A stretch of DNA of 64,000 nucleotides from Bacillota bacterium (lineage in GTDB: Bacteria; Bacillota; Dethiobacteria; DTU022). Under the pieces are notes generated by a model. The model was not told the origin of the DNA. It made no database searches and was given only the letters and a program-made list of their open reading frames with translations. The DNA lies in assembly GCA_011389985.1 (NCBI GenBank), contig JAABTH010000008.1, positions 62,001 to 126,000 on the forward strand, in the 5' to 3' direction. This document shows positions 17,399 through 26,169 of this stretch, piece by piece. The stretch's first letter is position 1. Each line of letters starts with the position of its first letter. Made by a program: the position numbers and the translations under genes.

Positions 17399-17830
17399 CT
17401 ACCAGTCGATCTGCCGACGTCTGAAACCTTCAAAGGGACCGGCTTCTCGCGCTTCTTCGACGGTTTTTTCCACAACTTCTTTCCACTTGTGACCTTCGGA
17501 GGCCGATACCCAACTCATATGGAACCTTTTTGGATCGACACCAACAAATTCCATCAGGTCTTTTAACATGCCCATGCGGCGCCGAGCATAAAAATTGCCT
17601 TCCATATAATGACAGTCGCCAGGATGGCAACCCGATATCAGCACACCGTCTGCTCCCTGCTGCAGGGCGTTCATTACATAAAGAGGATTTACCCGTCCGG
17701 AACACATCACCCGTATAACCTGGATGTTGGCCGGGTAGTGCACCCGGCTTGTTCCGGCCAGGTCGGCCCCTGCATAAGAGCACCAGTTACATAGAAATGC
17801 TACAATATTAGGTTCATAGTTCTCGCTCAT
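17399..17830 (-). CDS. flxD: FlxD/MvhD-like [2Fe-2S] protein
   Basis: A 143-residue MvhD-family protein, the docking partner of HdrA. It has FLCNWCSYAGADLAG, VMCSGRVNPLYVMNALQQGA and the final GCHPGDCHYMEGN. All cluster ligands are Cys rather than selenocysteine. In methanogens MvhD passes electrons from a hydrogenase or formate dehydrogenase to HdrA; here it would link FlxABC to HdrA. Its start overlaps the hdrA stop by 4 nt, implying coupled translation. Confidence 0.92.
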   Translation of the reverse strand: MSENYEPNIVAFLCNWCSYAGADLAGTSRVHYPANIQVIRVMCSGRVNPLYVMNALQQGADGVLISGCHPGDCHYMEGNFYARRRMGMLKDLMEFVGVDPKRFHMSWVSASEGHKWKEVVEKTVEEAREAGPFEGFRRRQIDW

Positions 17831-19839
17831 TTCAAGACCCCCAATGCTGCAATCTGCGGTAGAATCTGGCGATCACGGAAAGACTTCGGCTGAATTGAAT
17901 CAGATAAGCAACCTGCTGAACATGAACCGCAGCCTTTGCAAAGAGCTTCATTAACCCGGGCCACCTCAACTTCATGGCCAAAACGGTTTATTTTCACGAG
18001 CTCAATAGCCGTGTAGGGGCAGATATTGACACAAAAACCGCAACCCCTGCAAGTGGCTTCATCAACCTCGGCAACCTGCGCACTAATCATCACCTTGCCC
18101 CTGGCCAGGGGTATCATCGCCGACGAAGCGGCTCCCTTGGCCTGAGCAACTGTATCAGGAATATCCTTAGGCCCCTGGCAGCATCCGGCCAGAAAAACGC
18201 CTTCTGTCGCAGTATCCACCGGCCGAAGTTTCGGGTGAGCTTCTAAAAAGAACCGATCCGGTGATTGGGACAACCTCAGTAAATCCATAATTTCGCGCAT
18301 ATCGGCACGCGGTTCAAGGCCGACACCCAGCACAACCAGATCAACTTCATCTTCAAGTGGCGTAGCTGTAAGAGTATCCTCTACCTTTACCACCAGTTTA
18401 TTGCCACGTTTAAAAATTTCTGATGGATTACCCCTGATGTAGCGCACATTTTCACGGCGAACCCTATCGTAGAATTCTTCAAAACCCTTGCCAAAAGCTC
18501 TTACATCTATGTAGTAAACTCTGATATTGGCATCAGGAATTTTATCCCTGATCAGGTGAGCCTGTTTTGCCACATACATACAGCAGACTCGCGAGCAGTA
18601 TTCATTACCCACGCTGGCATCGCGTGAACCGACACACTTAATAAATGCAACTTCTTTCGGCTCGATTTCCTCTTCACCGTTAAAAACTTTCACTTTACCA
18701 CCGGTAGGACCAGAAGCAGATACGAGTCTCTCCATCTCCATACCGGTAATGACATTTGGATAATCGTTATACCCATATTCCGGTTTTCTTGAAGCGTCAA
18801 AAGGATCAAAGCCGGTTGCAACAATAACCGCTCCAACTTTGAACTCGACAATTTCATCTTCCTGTTCGAAATTGATTGCTTCAGCTTTACACACTTCCTG
18901 GCATTTCGGTCCTTTGCCGCACTTGCCCCTGGTTAGATAAAGGCAGCTTTCCGGATCAATTGTGTACTTTGCCGGTACTGCCTGGGGAAAGGGAAGGTAT
19001 ATCGCCGAGCGTTTACCCATACCCTGGTCAAATTCACTGGGAAAGCGATCTTTAACCCGGCACTCGGCAGCGCAATCTCCACAACCGGTACACTTATCAA
19101 AGTCCACATAACGCGCTTTTTTGCGCACCTTTACATCAAAGTTACCGATATAACCACCAATCTCTTCCACTTCAGAATAGCTCAATAACTCTATATTCGG
19201 ATGACTGGCACAATCAACCATTTTTGGGGTCAAAATGCAGGCTGAGCAGTCAAGAGTGGGAAATGTTTTATCCAGCTGAGCCATCCGCCCGCCTACAGAA
19301 GGGGTTTTTTCGACAAGAAATACCTTAAAACCGGCATCGGCAATGTCGAGGGCAGCCTGAATACCGGCTATGCCGGCGCCAATAATCAAAGCAGCCGGCT
19401 CGGCATCTACCTCTTTTGATTCAAGAGCTTCCAGAAGTCTAACTTTGGCTACTGCCGAAGCAACCAGCTTTTTCGATTTTGCCGTGGCTTCTTCCATATC
19501 CTCATGAACCCATGAGCACTGCTCCCTTATGTTGGCCATCTCAAGATAATAAGGGTTCAGGCCAGCTTCCTGGATTGCTTTCCGGAAAGTCGGTTCATGC
19601 ATACGGGGAGAACATGAGGCCACAATAATCCGGTTAAGGCCATGTTCTTTGATATCATTTTTAATCAGAACCTGCCCGGGATCGGAACACATGTATGAAT
19701 ATGTGCGCGCCACTTCAACATTGGGCAGCTTCAGTGCATAATCCGCAACTGTTTCCACATCTACCGTTGCAGATATATTAATTCCACAGTGGCAGACGTA
19801 GACACCCACTTTCGGTTTATCCGTCATCTGGTTTTTCAT
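17827..19839 (-). CDS. hdrA: HdrA-like flavoprotein, electron-bifurcating core
   Basis: A 670-residue heterodisulfide reductase subunit A. The N-terminal ferredoxin-like region contains VGVYVCHCG (11-19). An FAD/thioredoxin-reductase-like domain has GAGIAG (154-159). The TLDCSACILTPKM signature (C198, C201) holds Cys where some homologues use Sec. Ferredoxin sites are CTGCGDCAAEC (250-260) and two near the C-terminus (CRGCGFCVNICP, CKGCGSCSAGC). HdrA splits or merges electron pairs at its flavin. GGGAGG abuts the ATG at 19839, so ATG 19827 may be the real start. Confidence 0.93.
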   Translation of the reverse strand: MKNQMTDKPKVGVYVCHCGINISATVDVETVADYALKLPNVEVARTYSYMCSDPGQVLIKNDIKEHGLNRIIVASCSPRMHEPTFRKAIQEAGLNPYYLEMANIREQCSWVHEDMEEATAKSKKLVASAVAKVRLLEALESKEVDAEPAALIIGAGIAGIQAALDIADAGFKVFLVEKTPSVGGRMAQLDKTFPTLDCSACILTPKMVDCASHPNIELLSYSEVEEIGGYIGNFDVKVRKKARYVDFDKCTGCGDCAAECRVKDRFPSEFDQGMGKRSAIYLPFPQAVPAKYTIDPESCLYLTRGKCGKGPKCQEVCKAEAINFEQEDEIVEFKVGAVIVATGFDPFDASRKPEYGYNDYPNVITGMEMERLVSASGPTGGKVKVFNGEEEIEPKEVAFIKCVGSRDASVGNEYCSRVCCMYVAKQAHLIRDKIPDANIRVYYIDVRAFGKGFEEFYDRVRRENVRYIRGNPSEIFKRGNKLVVKVEDTLTATPLEDEVDLVVLGVGLEPRADMREIMDLLRLSQSPDRFFLEAHPKLRPVDTATEGVFLAGCCQGPKDIPDTVAQAKGAASSAMIPLARGKVMISAQVAEVDEATCRGCGFCVNICPYTAIELVKINRFGHEVEVARVNEALCKGCGSCSAGCLSDSIQPKSFRDRQILPQIAALGVLK

Positions 19840-19870
19840 CCTCCCGCAAAGATTGGCCTATTCTGATCTA

Positions 19871-20845
19871 TTAGCCTTTCAGCTCCTTAAGCTTTTCAAT
19901 CAGTTTGGGCACAACCTTGAACATATCGTCAACGATAGCATAATCAGCCACGGTAAAGATCGGAGCCTCGGGGTCTTTATTAATTGCCACTACAGTTTTG
20001 GCTCCTTTCATGCCGGCCACGTGCTGGAACGCTCCTGAAATACCCATAGCAATGTATAGTTTTGGCTTGACGGACTTACCCGATGTGCCTACCTGGCGGT
20101 CATGGGGAATCCATCCGGCATCGGTCGCTGCTCTTGAACCGGCTATATCGGCTCTTATTGCCTGAGCCAGTTCTTCAATTATGGATAAATTTTTGTCTTC
20201 TTTAAGACCACGTCCTACGGCAACCAGGGTATCTGACTGGGTTATGTCAACATCGCCAACTTCAGCTTCGATATATTCCACAAAACTTCGATAGGTTAGA
20301 TCGTCCTTAAGTGGCGAATCGACTTTTTCAACTGCACCATCTGCAGCTGCATCCGGAGGTTCGACAACACCTTCACGAATAGTAACCAGGTAGGTATCTG
20401 CCGGTTTAAAAGCAACCGTAGCATTAACCTTTCCTGAATATAGCTGCCGTGTAGCCTTGAGCGTGCCGTTGGCATATTCAAGTGAAATTGCTTCGGCAAC
20501 CAGGGGCAGATTCTTTTCAACTGCCAGAGCCGGTATAAAATCGACCCCCTGAGCGGTCTGGCCGGTCATAACCACGGCCGGTTTAAGATCGTCGATAAGG
20601 GCTGATAATACTTTCTGATATTTTTCGGCATTAAAATTTTCAAAGAGGGGATCATCAACAACCAAAACTTTAGACCCATAAGCTGCCATTTTTTTGGCCA
20701 GATCATCCATTTTGCTGCCGACAAGCAGTACGGTTACTTCACAGCCCATATCTTCAGCAAGCTTAGGGGCTAGAGCCATCATTTCATAGGAAATATCTCG
20801 TAAGGCACCCTGACGATGTTCAGCTAAAACGAGAATGTTACCCAT
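19871..20845 (-). CDS. etfA: Electron transfer flavoprotein alpha subunit
   Basis: A 324-residue EtfA. The C-terminal FAD domain carries [27 protein letters not shown] and [16 protein letters not shown], then [16 protein letters not shown]. It has no extra ferredoxin domain. It forms the FAD-binding Etf dimer that accepts electrons from acyl-CoA dehydrogenases. GGAGG precedes its ATG, which overlaps the etfB stop (TAATG). Its place between an HdrCB-like protein and HdrA suggests that these are its direct partners. Confidence 0.95.
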   Translation of the reverse strand: MGNILVLAEHRQGALRDISYEMMALAPKLAEDMGCEVTVLLVGSKMDDLAKKMAAYGSKVLVVDDPLFENFNAEKYQKVLSALIDDLKPAVVMTGQTAQGVDFIPALAVEKNLPLVAEAISLEYANGTLKATRQLYSGKVNATVAFKPADTYLVTIREGVVEPPDAAADGAVEKVDSPLKDDLTYRSFVEYIEAEVGDVDITQSDTLVAVGRGLKEDKNLSIIEELAQAIRADIAGSRAATDAGWIPHDRQVGTSGKSVKPKLYIAMGISGAFQHVAGMKGAKTVVAINKDPEAPIFTVADYAIVDDMFKVVPKLIEKLKELKG

Positions 20846-21633
20846 TATACCAAGCCTCCTTTAACAAGGATTGAAGCCAGTTTTTCGGCTTTTTCCTCGG
20901 CTTCACCTTCAATAAATTCAGCAGAAGATTCAACCTCGGGGATATAAAGCTCCTCAAGAACAACCATGGAAGCATCAGATCCGACTGAAGCAGGGTCAAC
21001 ACCAAGATCATCGAGGCTTACAACTTTAAGCTCCTTCTTCTGAGCCTGGCGAATTCCACGAATTGGAGCATAACGTGGCTCATTAATACCGGTTTGAATT
21101 GTCAATACTGCCGGCAATTCAAGCTCAACTACTTCTAAAAGGCCACCTTCAAGCTCGCGGTGCGCCCGTACTTTGCCATCAAGAACCTCTACTTTCTTAA
21201 CCATAGAAGCATGATTTACACCCAATTCTTCAGCAAGGGCGACACCGGTCGACATATGACCGTCGTCACTGGCCATACACCCCGTTAGCACCAGGTCGAA
21301 CTCCTGTCCCTTGATTGCAGCGGCGAGCGCCTTTGCCACCATAAGGGGATCATGGCCGGCAATACGATCATCTTCAATACGAACTGCCTGATCGCAACCT
21401 TTGGCCATTGCCATGCGAATCATAACATCAGACTTTTTCGGTCCAATCGAAACAACAGTGACATCGCCTTCCTTTGCTTCCTTGATCAAAACCGACTCTT
21501 CCACGGCATAATTGTCAGCATCATTAATATCGAAGGAAAAACGACTGCTGTCAACTGTGACACCATCAGGATTGACCTTAACTTCTGCTTCAGAAGTATC
21601 AGGCACATACTTGATACAAACAAACATTTTCAT
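20845..21633 (-). CDS. etfB: Electron transfer flavoprotein beta subunit
   Basis: EtfB with the N-terminal FVCIKYVPDTSEAEVKVNPDG, mid-sequence LTGCMASDDGHMSTGVALAE and ELELPAVLTIQTGINEPRYA near residue 180. ATG 21633 (262 residues) is chosen because the longer start at 21645 lies inside AGGAGGTG. In bifurcating Etfs this subunit binds NADH and a second FAD; residues that would separate bifurcating from ordinary Etf cannot be settled by eye. Confidence 0.94.
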   Translation of the reverse strand: MKMFVCIKYVPDTSEAEVKVNPDGVTVDSSRFSFDINDADNYAVEESVLIKEAKEGDVTVVSIGPKKSDVMIRMAMAKGCDQAVRIEDDRIAGHDPLMVAKALAAAIKGQEFDLVLTGCMASDDGHMSTGVALAEELGVNHASMVKKVEVLDGKVRAHRELEGGLLEVVELELPAVLTIQTGINEPRYAPIRGIRQAQKKELKVVSLDDLGVDPASVGSDASMVVLEELYIPEVESSAEFIEGEAEEKAEKLASILVKGGLV

Positions 21634-21669
21634 AATTCTTTCCACCTCCTACCAGGATTAAGGCTTAAT

Positions 21670-22824
21670 TTAAGCTTCAACAAATTCACCCAGAAGCTCC
21701 ATGATTTCGGCAACACGCATTTCTTCCTCATAACCAAGGCTTTTCATGGCATCTTCGAGAGTTAATACACAGAAGGGACAGGCCACAGCAACAATATCAG
21801 CCTCAAGGGCTTTAGCATCCTTGATCCGCGTTTCGGCCAACCGTTCCTTCTTAGATTCAGATTCAACCCACATTTTGCCTCCTCCGCCTTCACAGCAGAG
21901 ACTGCGCTCGCGACTGCGTTCAAACTCAACCATTTTAACACCTGGTATATTCTTCAGCAAAGTCCGCGGCTCGTCATAAACATTACTCTGTTTGCCCAGG
22001 TAACATGGATCATGATATACAATCGTTTTCTGAAGATCGCCTTTCCAGTTCAACTTTCCTTCTTCAAGCAGTTCTACAAGCAGTTGGGTGTAATGAATCA
22101 CCTCTGCCTTTAAATCAGGATAACGAGTTTTATAGGTGGTAAAACAGTGAGGCGAAAGGCAAACTAAACGTTTGGCTGTATATTCATTTAGAAGTTCAGT
22201 GTTATCTTCAACAAGCATTTCAAACAGACCCTCTTCGCCAAGGGTGAAAACTTCACTGCCGCAGCAGGTTTCACTTTCATCGAGAAAAGCGTAATCGACC
22301 CCGGACTTGTTTAAAAGACCAACTATATTCCTGGCAATTGATTTCACCCTGGGGTCATAAGCTATGGTGCAGCATACGAAAAAGAGATTTTCTACAGGTA
22401 CCCCGGGTTCAGCTATCTTAACATCAAGACCTTCCATCCAGTCACTTCTGGCAGCTCTCGATTTTTCCCAGGGATTACCCTCAAGAAGAACACTCTGCAG
22501 GGCGTCACGCACAGTCGGCTCGACTTTTCCGCTCTCAATAATCATTGTTCGAAGTCCAAGCAAAACCTCCAGAGGTTTTAAGCCTTTCGGACAACGGACG
22601 GCACAAGTATGACAAGCTGTACAATCCCAAATCTCGGCCAGCCTGGCCAGTTCATCTAGCTTCTCTTCATAATAGGCATCATATACAAAACGGCGCACGT
22701 TCAGGTCGGCCCTAACAGTAACCGGGCACCCACCAGTACAGCGGCCGCATTGGATACAACCCAGCAGATCGTATTTTTCGGTGAATGTCTGGCTTTCGGT
22801 ACTCATTAGCATACCCCGCATCAT
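21670..22824 (-). CDS. HdrC-HdrB-type fused iron-sulfur oxidoreductase (two CCG domains)
   Basis: A 384-residue protein with two ferredoxin-type sites (C23, C26, C29, C33 and C68, C71, C74, C78) followed by two CCG domains. The first has C150-C151, C186-C187, C221 and C226; the second C273, C309-C310, C348 and C351. This equals HdrC fused to HdrB, as in HdrD/GlpC/DUF224 proteins. Unlike Etf-quinone oxidoreductases of this family it has no transmembrane segment. First gene of the operon. ATG 22806, preceded by GGGG, is a likely alternative start. Confidence 0.88.
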   Translation of the reverse strand: MMRGMLMSTESQTFTEKYDLLGCIQCGRCTGGCPVTVRADLNVRRFVYDAYYEEKLDELARLAEIWDCTACHTCAVRCPKGLKPLEVLLGLRTMIIESGKVEPTVRDALQSVLLEGNPWEKSRAARSDWMEGLDVKIAEPGVPVENLFFVCCTIAYDPRVKSIARNIVGLLNKSGVDYAFLDESETCCGSEVFTLGEEGLFEMLVEDNTELLNEYTAKRLVCLSPHCFTTYKTRYPDLKAEVIHYTQLLVELLEEGKLNWKGDLQKTIVYHDPCYLGKQSNVYDEPRTLLKNIPGVKMVEFERSRERSLCCEGGGGKMWVESESKKERLAETRIKDAKALEADIVAVACPFCVLTLEDAMKSLGYEEEMRVAEIMELLGEFVEA

Positions 22825-22922
22825 TAAGTAATTGTTTTGCTGCCCTTCTGCCGGTTGTTAACATTTTGTTTGCCGGATCAAGGGAACATGCTTTTGGGTT
22901 CTTTTAGCCCCACCTCCTATTT

Positions 22923-22950
22923 TTTATAATGAATTGTAAGACAATTTCAA
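22923..22950 (-). promoter_or_regulatory. Promoter of the hdr-etf-flx operon
   Basis: On the minus strand TTGAAA (22950-22945) and TATAAA (22928-22923) are 16 bp apart. The roughly 100-nt leader starts with a perfect AGGAGG that has no usable start codon nearby. Further on, CCCTT-GAT-CCGG can pair with CCGG-CAG-AAGGG, forming a hairpin before the first gene. Confidence 0.5.
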
Positions 22951-23101
22951 TAAAAGCAGGTTATATTAGAGGATTTCGACATTTTCTTCAATATATCCTG
23001 CTTCTTATTTTTAAATTCTTAAATATTTTCCATGAACAACTATTGACCCTGTTAAGCGATTAATTGTCCGCTTTTAATATACAATTTTGGCATCCAAATA
23101 A

Positions 23102-24154
23102 TTATAAAATAACAATATTAGCCGAAGGCGCGGCATCTGTAATAGAGCCGATAATGCTGCCGGTACATCCACGCCGCTCAAGTGCATTCAGGTATTGTTC
23201 GCCTTTTTCCTCAGGAATGGCAACAAGCAGGCCTCCCGAGGTCTGAGGGTCTGCCAGGATAATCATTGCATCGTCTTTTTCTTCCGGTATGCCCTGCCAA
23301 TCAAGATGCGGGCGCATGTAATCAAGATTGCGATAGGCGCCACCCGGGATCATTCCCATGGCGGCCATTTCTTTAACTGCCGGGTATAGAAAGACTTTTT
23401 TATGCTCAATTTCGGCGCTTACACCACTCGACAAAAGCATCTCGTAGAGGTGCCCGAGCAGACTGAAACCGGTTATATCAGTACATGAGGATACGCCAAC
23501 CTCGAGCATCACCTCTGACGCAGACGAGTTTAAAGTAGCCATGCCGCTGATAACGTCCTCAGCATCCTTTTCTGTGATCATATCCCCTTTTATAGCTGTG
23601 GCAATAATGCCTGTACCCAGCGGTTTTGTCAGAATCAGTATGTCTCCGGGTTTAGCATTGCTGCCTGTTACAAGCTTCTTTATCTCAACCAGGCCTGTTA
23701 CGGACAAACCATACTTAGGTTCATTATCCTCAATACTGTGTCCGCCAACTATAACAGCTCCCGCTTCAATAACCTTGTCGTAACCGCCACGTAGTATGGC
23801 TTCCATTATTTCAAGCGGCTGACAATTTACCGGAAAGCAAATGATATTCAGTGCCGTAAGCGGTTTCGCCCCCATGGCATAGACATCACTAAGGGCATTG
23901 GCTGCCGCTATCTGGCCAAAAGTATAGGGATCATCTACTATTGGTGTGAAAAAATCAATGGTCTGCACCAGGGCATGGGTTTCAGATATACGGTAAACAC
24001 CAGCGTCAGAAAAATGCTGGTTCCGGTTTAGATAGTTTGGATCATCAAATTGCGGCAGTTTGCGCAGAACCTGCGCCAGGGCTTCAGGCCCAATTTTTGC
24101 CGCTCAGCCGGCACTGGCTGTCATCGTGGTCAGACGTATCTCTTCGCGACTCAC
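23102..24154 (-). CDS. selD: Selenide, water dikinase, a selenoprotein (Sec at residue 17)
   Basis: SelD makes selenophosphate from selenide and ATP. A frame from GTG 24154 (8 nt after AGGAGG) reads through an in-frame TGA at 24106-24104 into the open frame of 288 residues, giving 350 residues, the usual SelD length. Around the TGA the translation is TASAG-U-AAKIGPEALAQVL, so the TGA occupies the catalytic Cys/Sec position of SelD. Downstream are the ATP-binding and metal sites (VGGHSIEDNEPKYG, ITGFSLLGHLYEM). It follows selB by 27 nt. An annotation starting at 23968 would be wrong. Confidence 0.95.
24079..24106 (-). promoter_or_regulatory. Sec UGA codon and bacterial SECIS-like hairpin in selD
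   Basis: The UGA is at 24106-24104. Twelve nt later GGGC (24091-24088) pairs with GCCC (24082-24079) around the loop CUGAA. Short GCG/CGC pairing can extend below. The distance and small apical loop suit the bacterial SECIS that recruits SelB just 3' of the UGA. Confidence 0.65.
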
Positions 24155-24181
24155 TCCTAACACCTCCTACATATTGGCACA

Positions 24182-26095
24182 TTATAGTTTCAGTTTATGA
24201 GGAACACGGTAGTCTTCAACACGGCGGGTAAATTTGGTCTGGTCAAAATGCTCCAGCAGTGCCTGGGCAAATTTGCGTGAACTACCAGTTATATCCCTGA
24301 ATTCAGCCAGGGTCAGTTTATCATTTTCGCTAAAATGCGCTTTAAGAAATTTGAGCGCTTCTTCATATGCTTCTTTGTGAAAATAGAGTTCTTCACTTAC
24401 TTTTACCAGTATACCGCTGCTTTGAAGATAATTGTATAGTTCATCTTTACGGGCAGACGGAGCGCCGGCCTTTTCAATTGTTTCTTTTCCCGAAGGTGGC
24501 TGCAGTTGGCCGGAATGATATGCCCGTTCAATCGCATCAAGTATTTTTTGATCGCCCTCCGATGGTTGTGGTTCAAATCCGTAAAGGGCGAGGAGATTGC
24601 TTTTCATAGTTATTTTTTCTTGGGCCTGCATGTCTTCAAGTAAAGCATCATAGTCACGCTGGCTGAAGGCTGCCGGTAAAAATCCTTTTAACCGGGCCCG
24701 TGATACACCGGGCGCCAAGGGGTTTTTTTTATGGTATTTTTCCAACTCAGCTTGGATCTTGTTCTCATACTGATCAAGCAGTTCAGTTAGAAGAAAGGAA
24801 TTTCCCAGTTTATGAATAATACCGCGTCCGGATAAGTCTTTCAGGACACTCTCTACTGTGGCAAGATCCAGACGGGTTTCTTTTGCAAGTTTCAGGCTGT
24901 CGGCAGCAATAAGTTCCTCTAATTTGCGGCGGATAAACGCTGAATCACCGCCTGCTGTGGGAGCCTGTTTTAATTCTTCCAGCCTTTCTATTACTTCTGA
25001 ACGAAAACGTCGATGCTTAATTGGATATGGGTCTAACACCCTGCCTCCGCCAATAGTGGTCATCGGTGAATAAGAACGTATAACAAAGGGATCACCACGC
25101 TCGGCAACCAGGGGTCGATCAAGACGACACTGAACGAGAGCGTTTTCACCAGGACGAAACTCATCCCGATCAAGCAAAAGCAGCTTTGCCACGCATCTTG
25201 CAGTGCCGAGAAAGAAATGAACAGGGTCAAGATTTTTCAACTGCCGTTTAGCCCGCGGCAGCAGTTCTACCAAAACATCCAACAGATCGGTCTGACGATA
25301 GTAACCCGGAGCGCTGATCACACTTCCCCTTAAGACTTCGTCTTTTTCAAGACCAGACAGGTTAAGAGCAACCCTGGAACCGGCCACAGCTTCATCTACA
25401 TCAGAATCGTGGACTTGAATGTTTCTAACCCGCGCCTCAAGCCCCGGAGGCACAACTGCAACTGTTTGCCCCACACGCACAGATCCCTGAATTAAGGTTC
25501 CGGTTACAACAGTACCAAAACCGGAGATAATAAATGAGCGGTCAACCGGCAGTCTCAGTGGTCCTGATATGCTCCGGGTATTCAACACTTCGGTCATCTC
25601 GTCAATCAATTTTTTTAACTCTTCAATCCCCTCGCCTTTAAGCGCTGAAACTGAAACAATGGGCGCATTTTCAAGAAACGTACTTTTAAGCTCATCTTTT
25701 ATTTCTTCACTGACCAGCTCACGCCATTCTTCCTCAACCAGGTCAATCTTGGTAATAACCACAATACCTTTCTGAACCCCTAAGATCTCCAAAATATCAA
25801 GATGCTCCCTGGTCTGGGGCATGATGCCTTCGGAAGCATCGACAACAAGCATGACCAGGTCCATTCCGGCGGCTCCGGCCAGCATGTTGTGAATGAAACG
25901 TTCGTGACCGGGCACATCGACGATGCCGGCCAGTCGACCGCCAGGCAATCTAAAAGGAGCGAACCCAAGATCAATTGAAATACCGCGCTCTTTTTCTTCC
26001 TGCAGTCGATCAGTATCAACTCCTGTCAGCGCTTTGATCAGGACTGTTTTACCGTGATCAACGTGACCGGCTGTGCCTATGATCAGTTGTTCCAA
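24182..26095 (-). CDS. selB: Selenocysteine-specific elongation factor
   Basis: A 637-residue SelB. The N-terminal GTPase has [11 protein letters not shown] (G1), [15 protein letters not shown] (G3) and ITKID (G4). EF-Tu-like domains II and III follow. A C-terminal half of tandem winged helices (from about residue 380) binds SECIS RNA. It delivers Sec-tRNA to UGA codons such as the one in the next gene. TTG start with GGGGAGG 12 nt upstream. It lies between selA and selD. Confidence 0.96.
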   Translation of the reverse strand: MEQLIIGTAGHVDHGKTVLIKALTGVDTDRLQEEKERGISIDLGFAPFRLPGGRLAGIVDVPGHERFIHNMLAGAAGMDLVMLVVDASEGIMPQTREHLDILEILGVQKGIVVITKIDLVEEEWRELVSEEIKDELKSTFLENAPIVSVSALKGEGIEELKKLIDEMTEVLNTRSISGPLRLPVDRSFIISGFGTVVTGTLIQGSVRVGQTVAVVPPGLEARVRNIQVHDSDVDEAVAGSRVALNLSGLEKDEVLRGSVISAPGYYRQTDLLDVLVELLPRAKRQLKNLDPVHFFLGTARCVAKLLLLDRDEFRPGENALVQCRLDRPLVAERGDPFVIRSYSPMTTIGGGRVLDPYPIKHRRFRSEVIERLEELKQAPTAGGDSAFIRRKLEELIAADSLKLAKETRLDLATVESVLKDLSGRGIIHKLGNSFLLTELLDQYENKIQAELEKYHKKNPLAPGVSRARLKGFLPAAFSQRDYDALLEDMQAQEKITMKSNLLALYGFEPQPSEGDQKILDAIERAYHSGQLQPPSGKETIEKAGAPSARKDELYNYLQSSGILVKVSEELYFHKEAYEEALKFLKAHFSENDKLTLAEFRDITGSSRKFAQALLEHFDQTKFTRRVEDYRVPHKLKL

Positions 26096-26169
26096 TTATG
26101 CTGTATACCTCCCCTCAAAAAAGCTTAAGCATCTGTAATCAACATCCAAGATCTCCCGGGCAGTATCGA

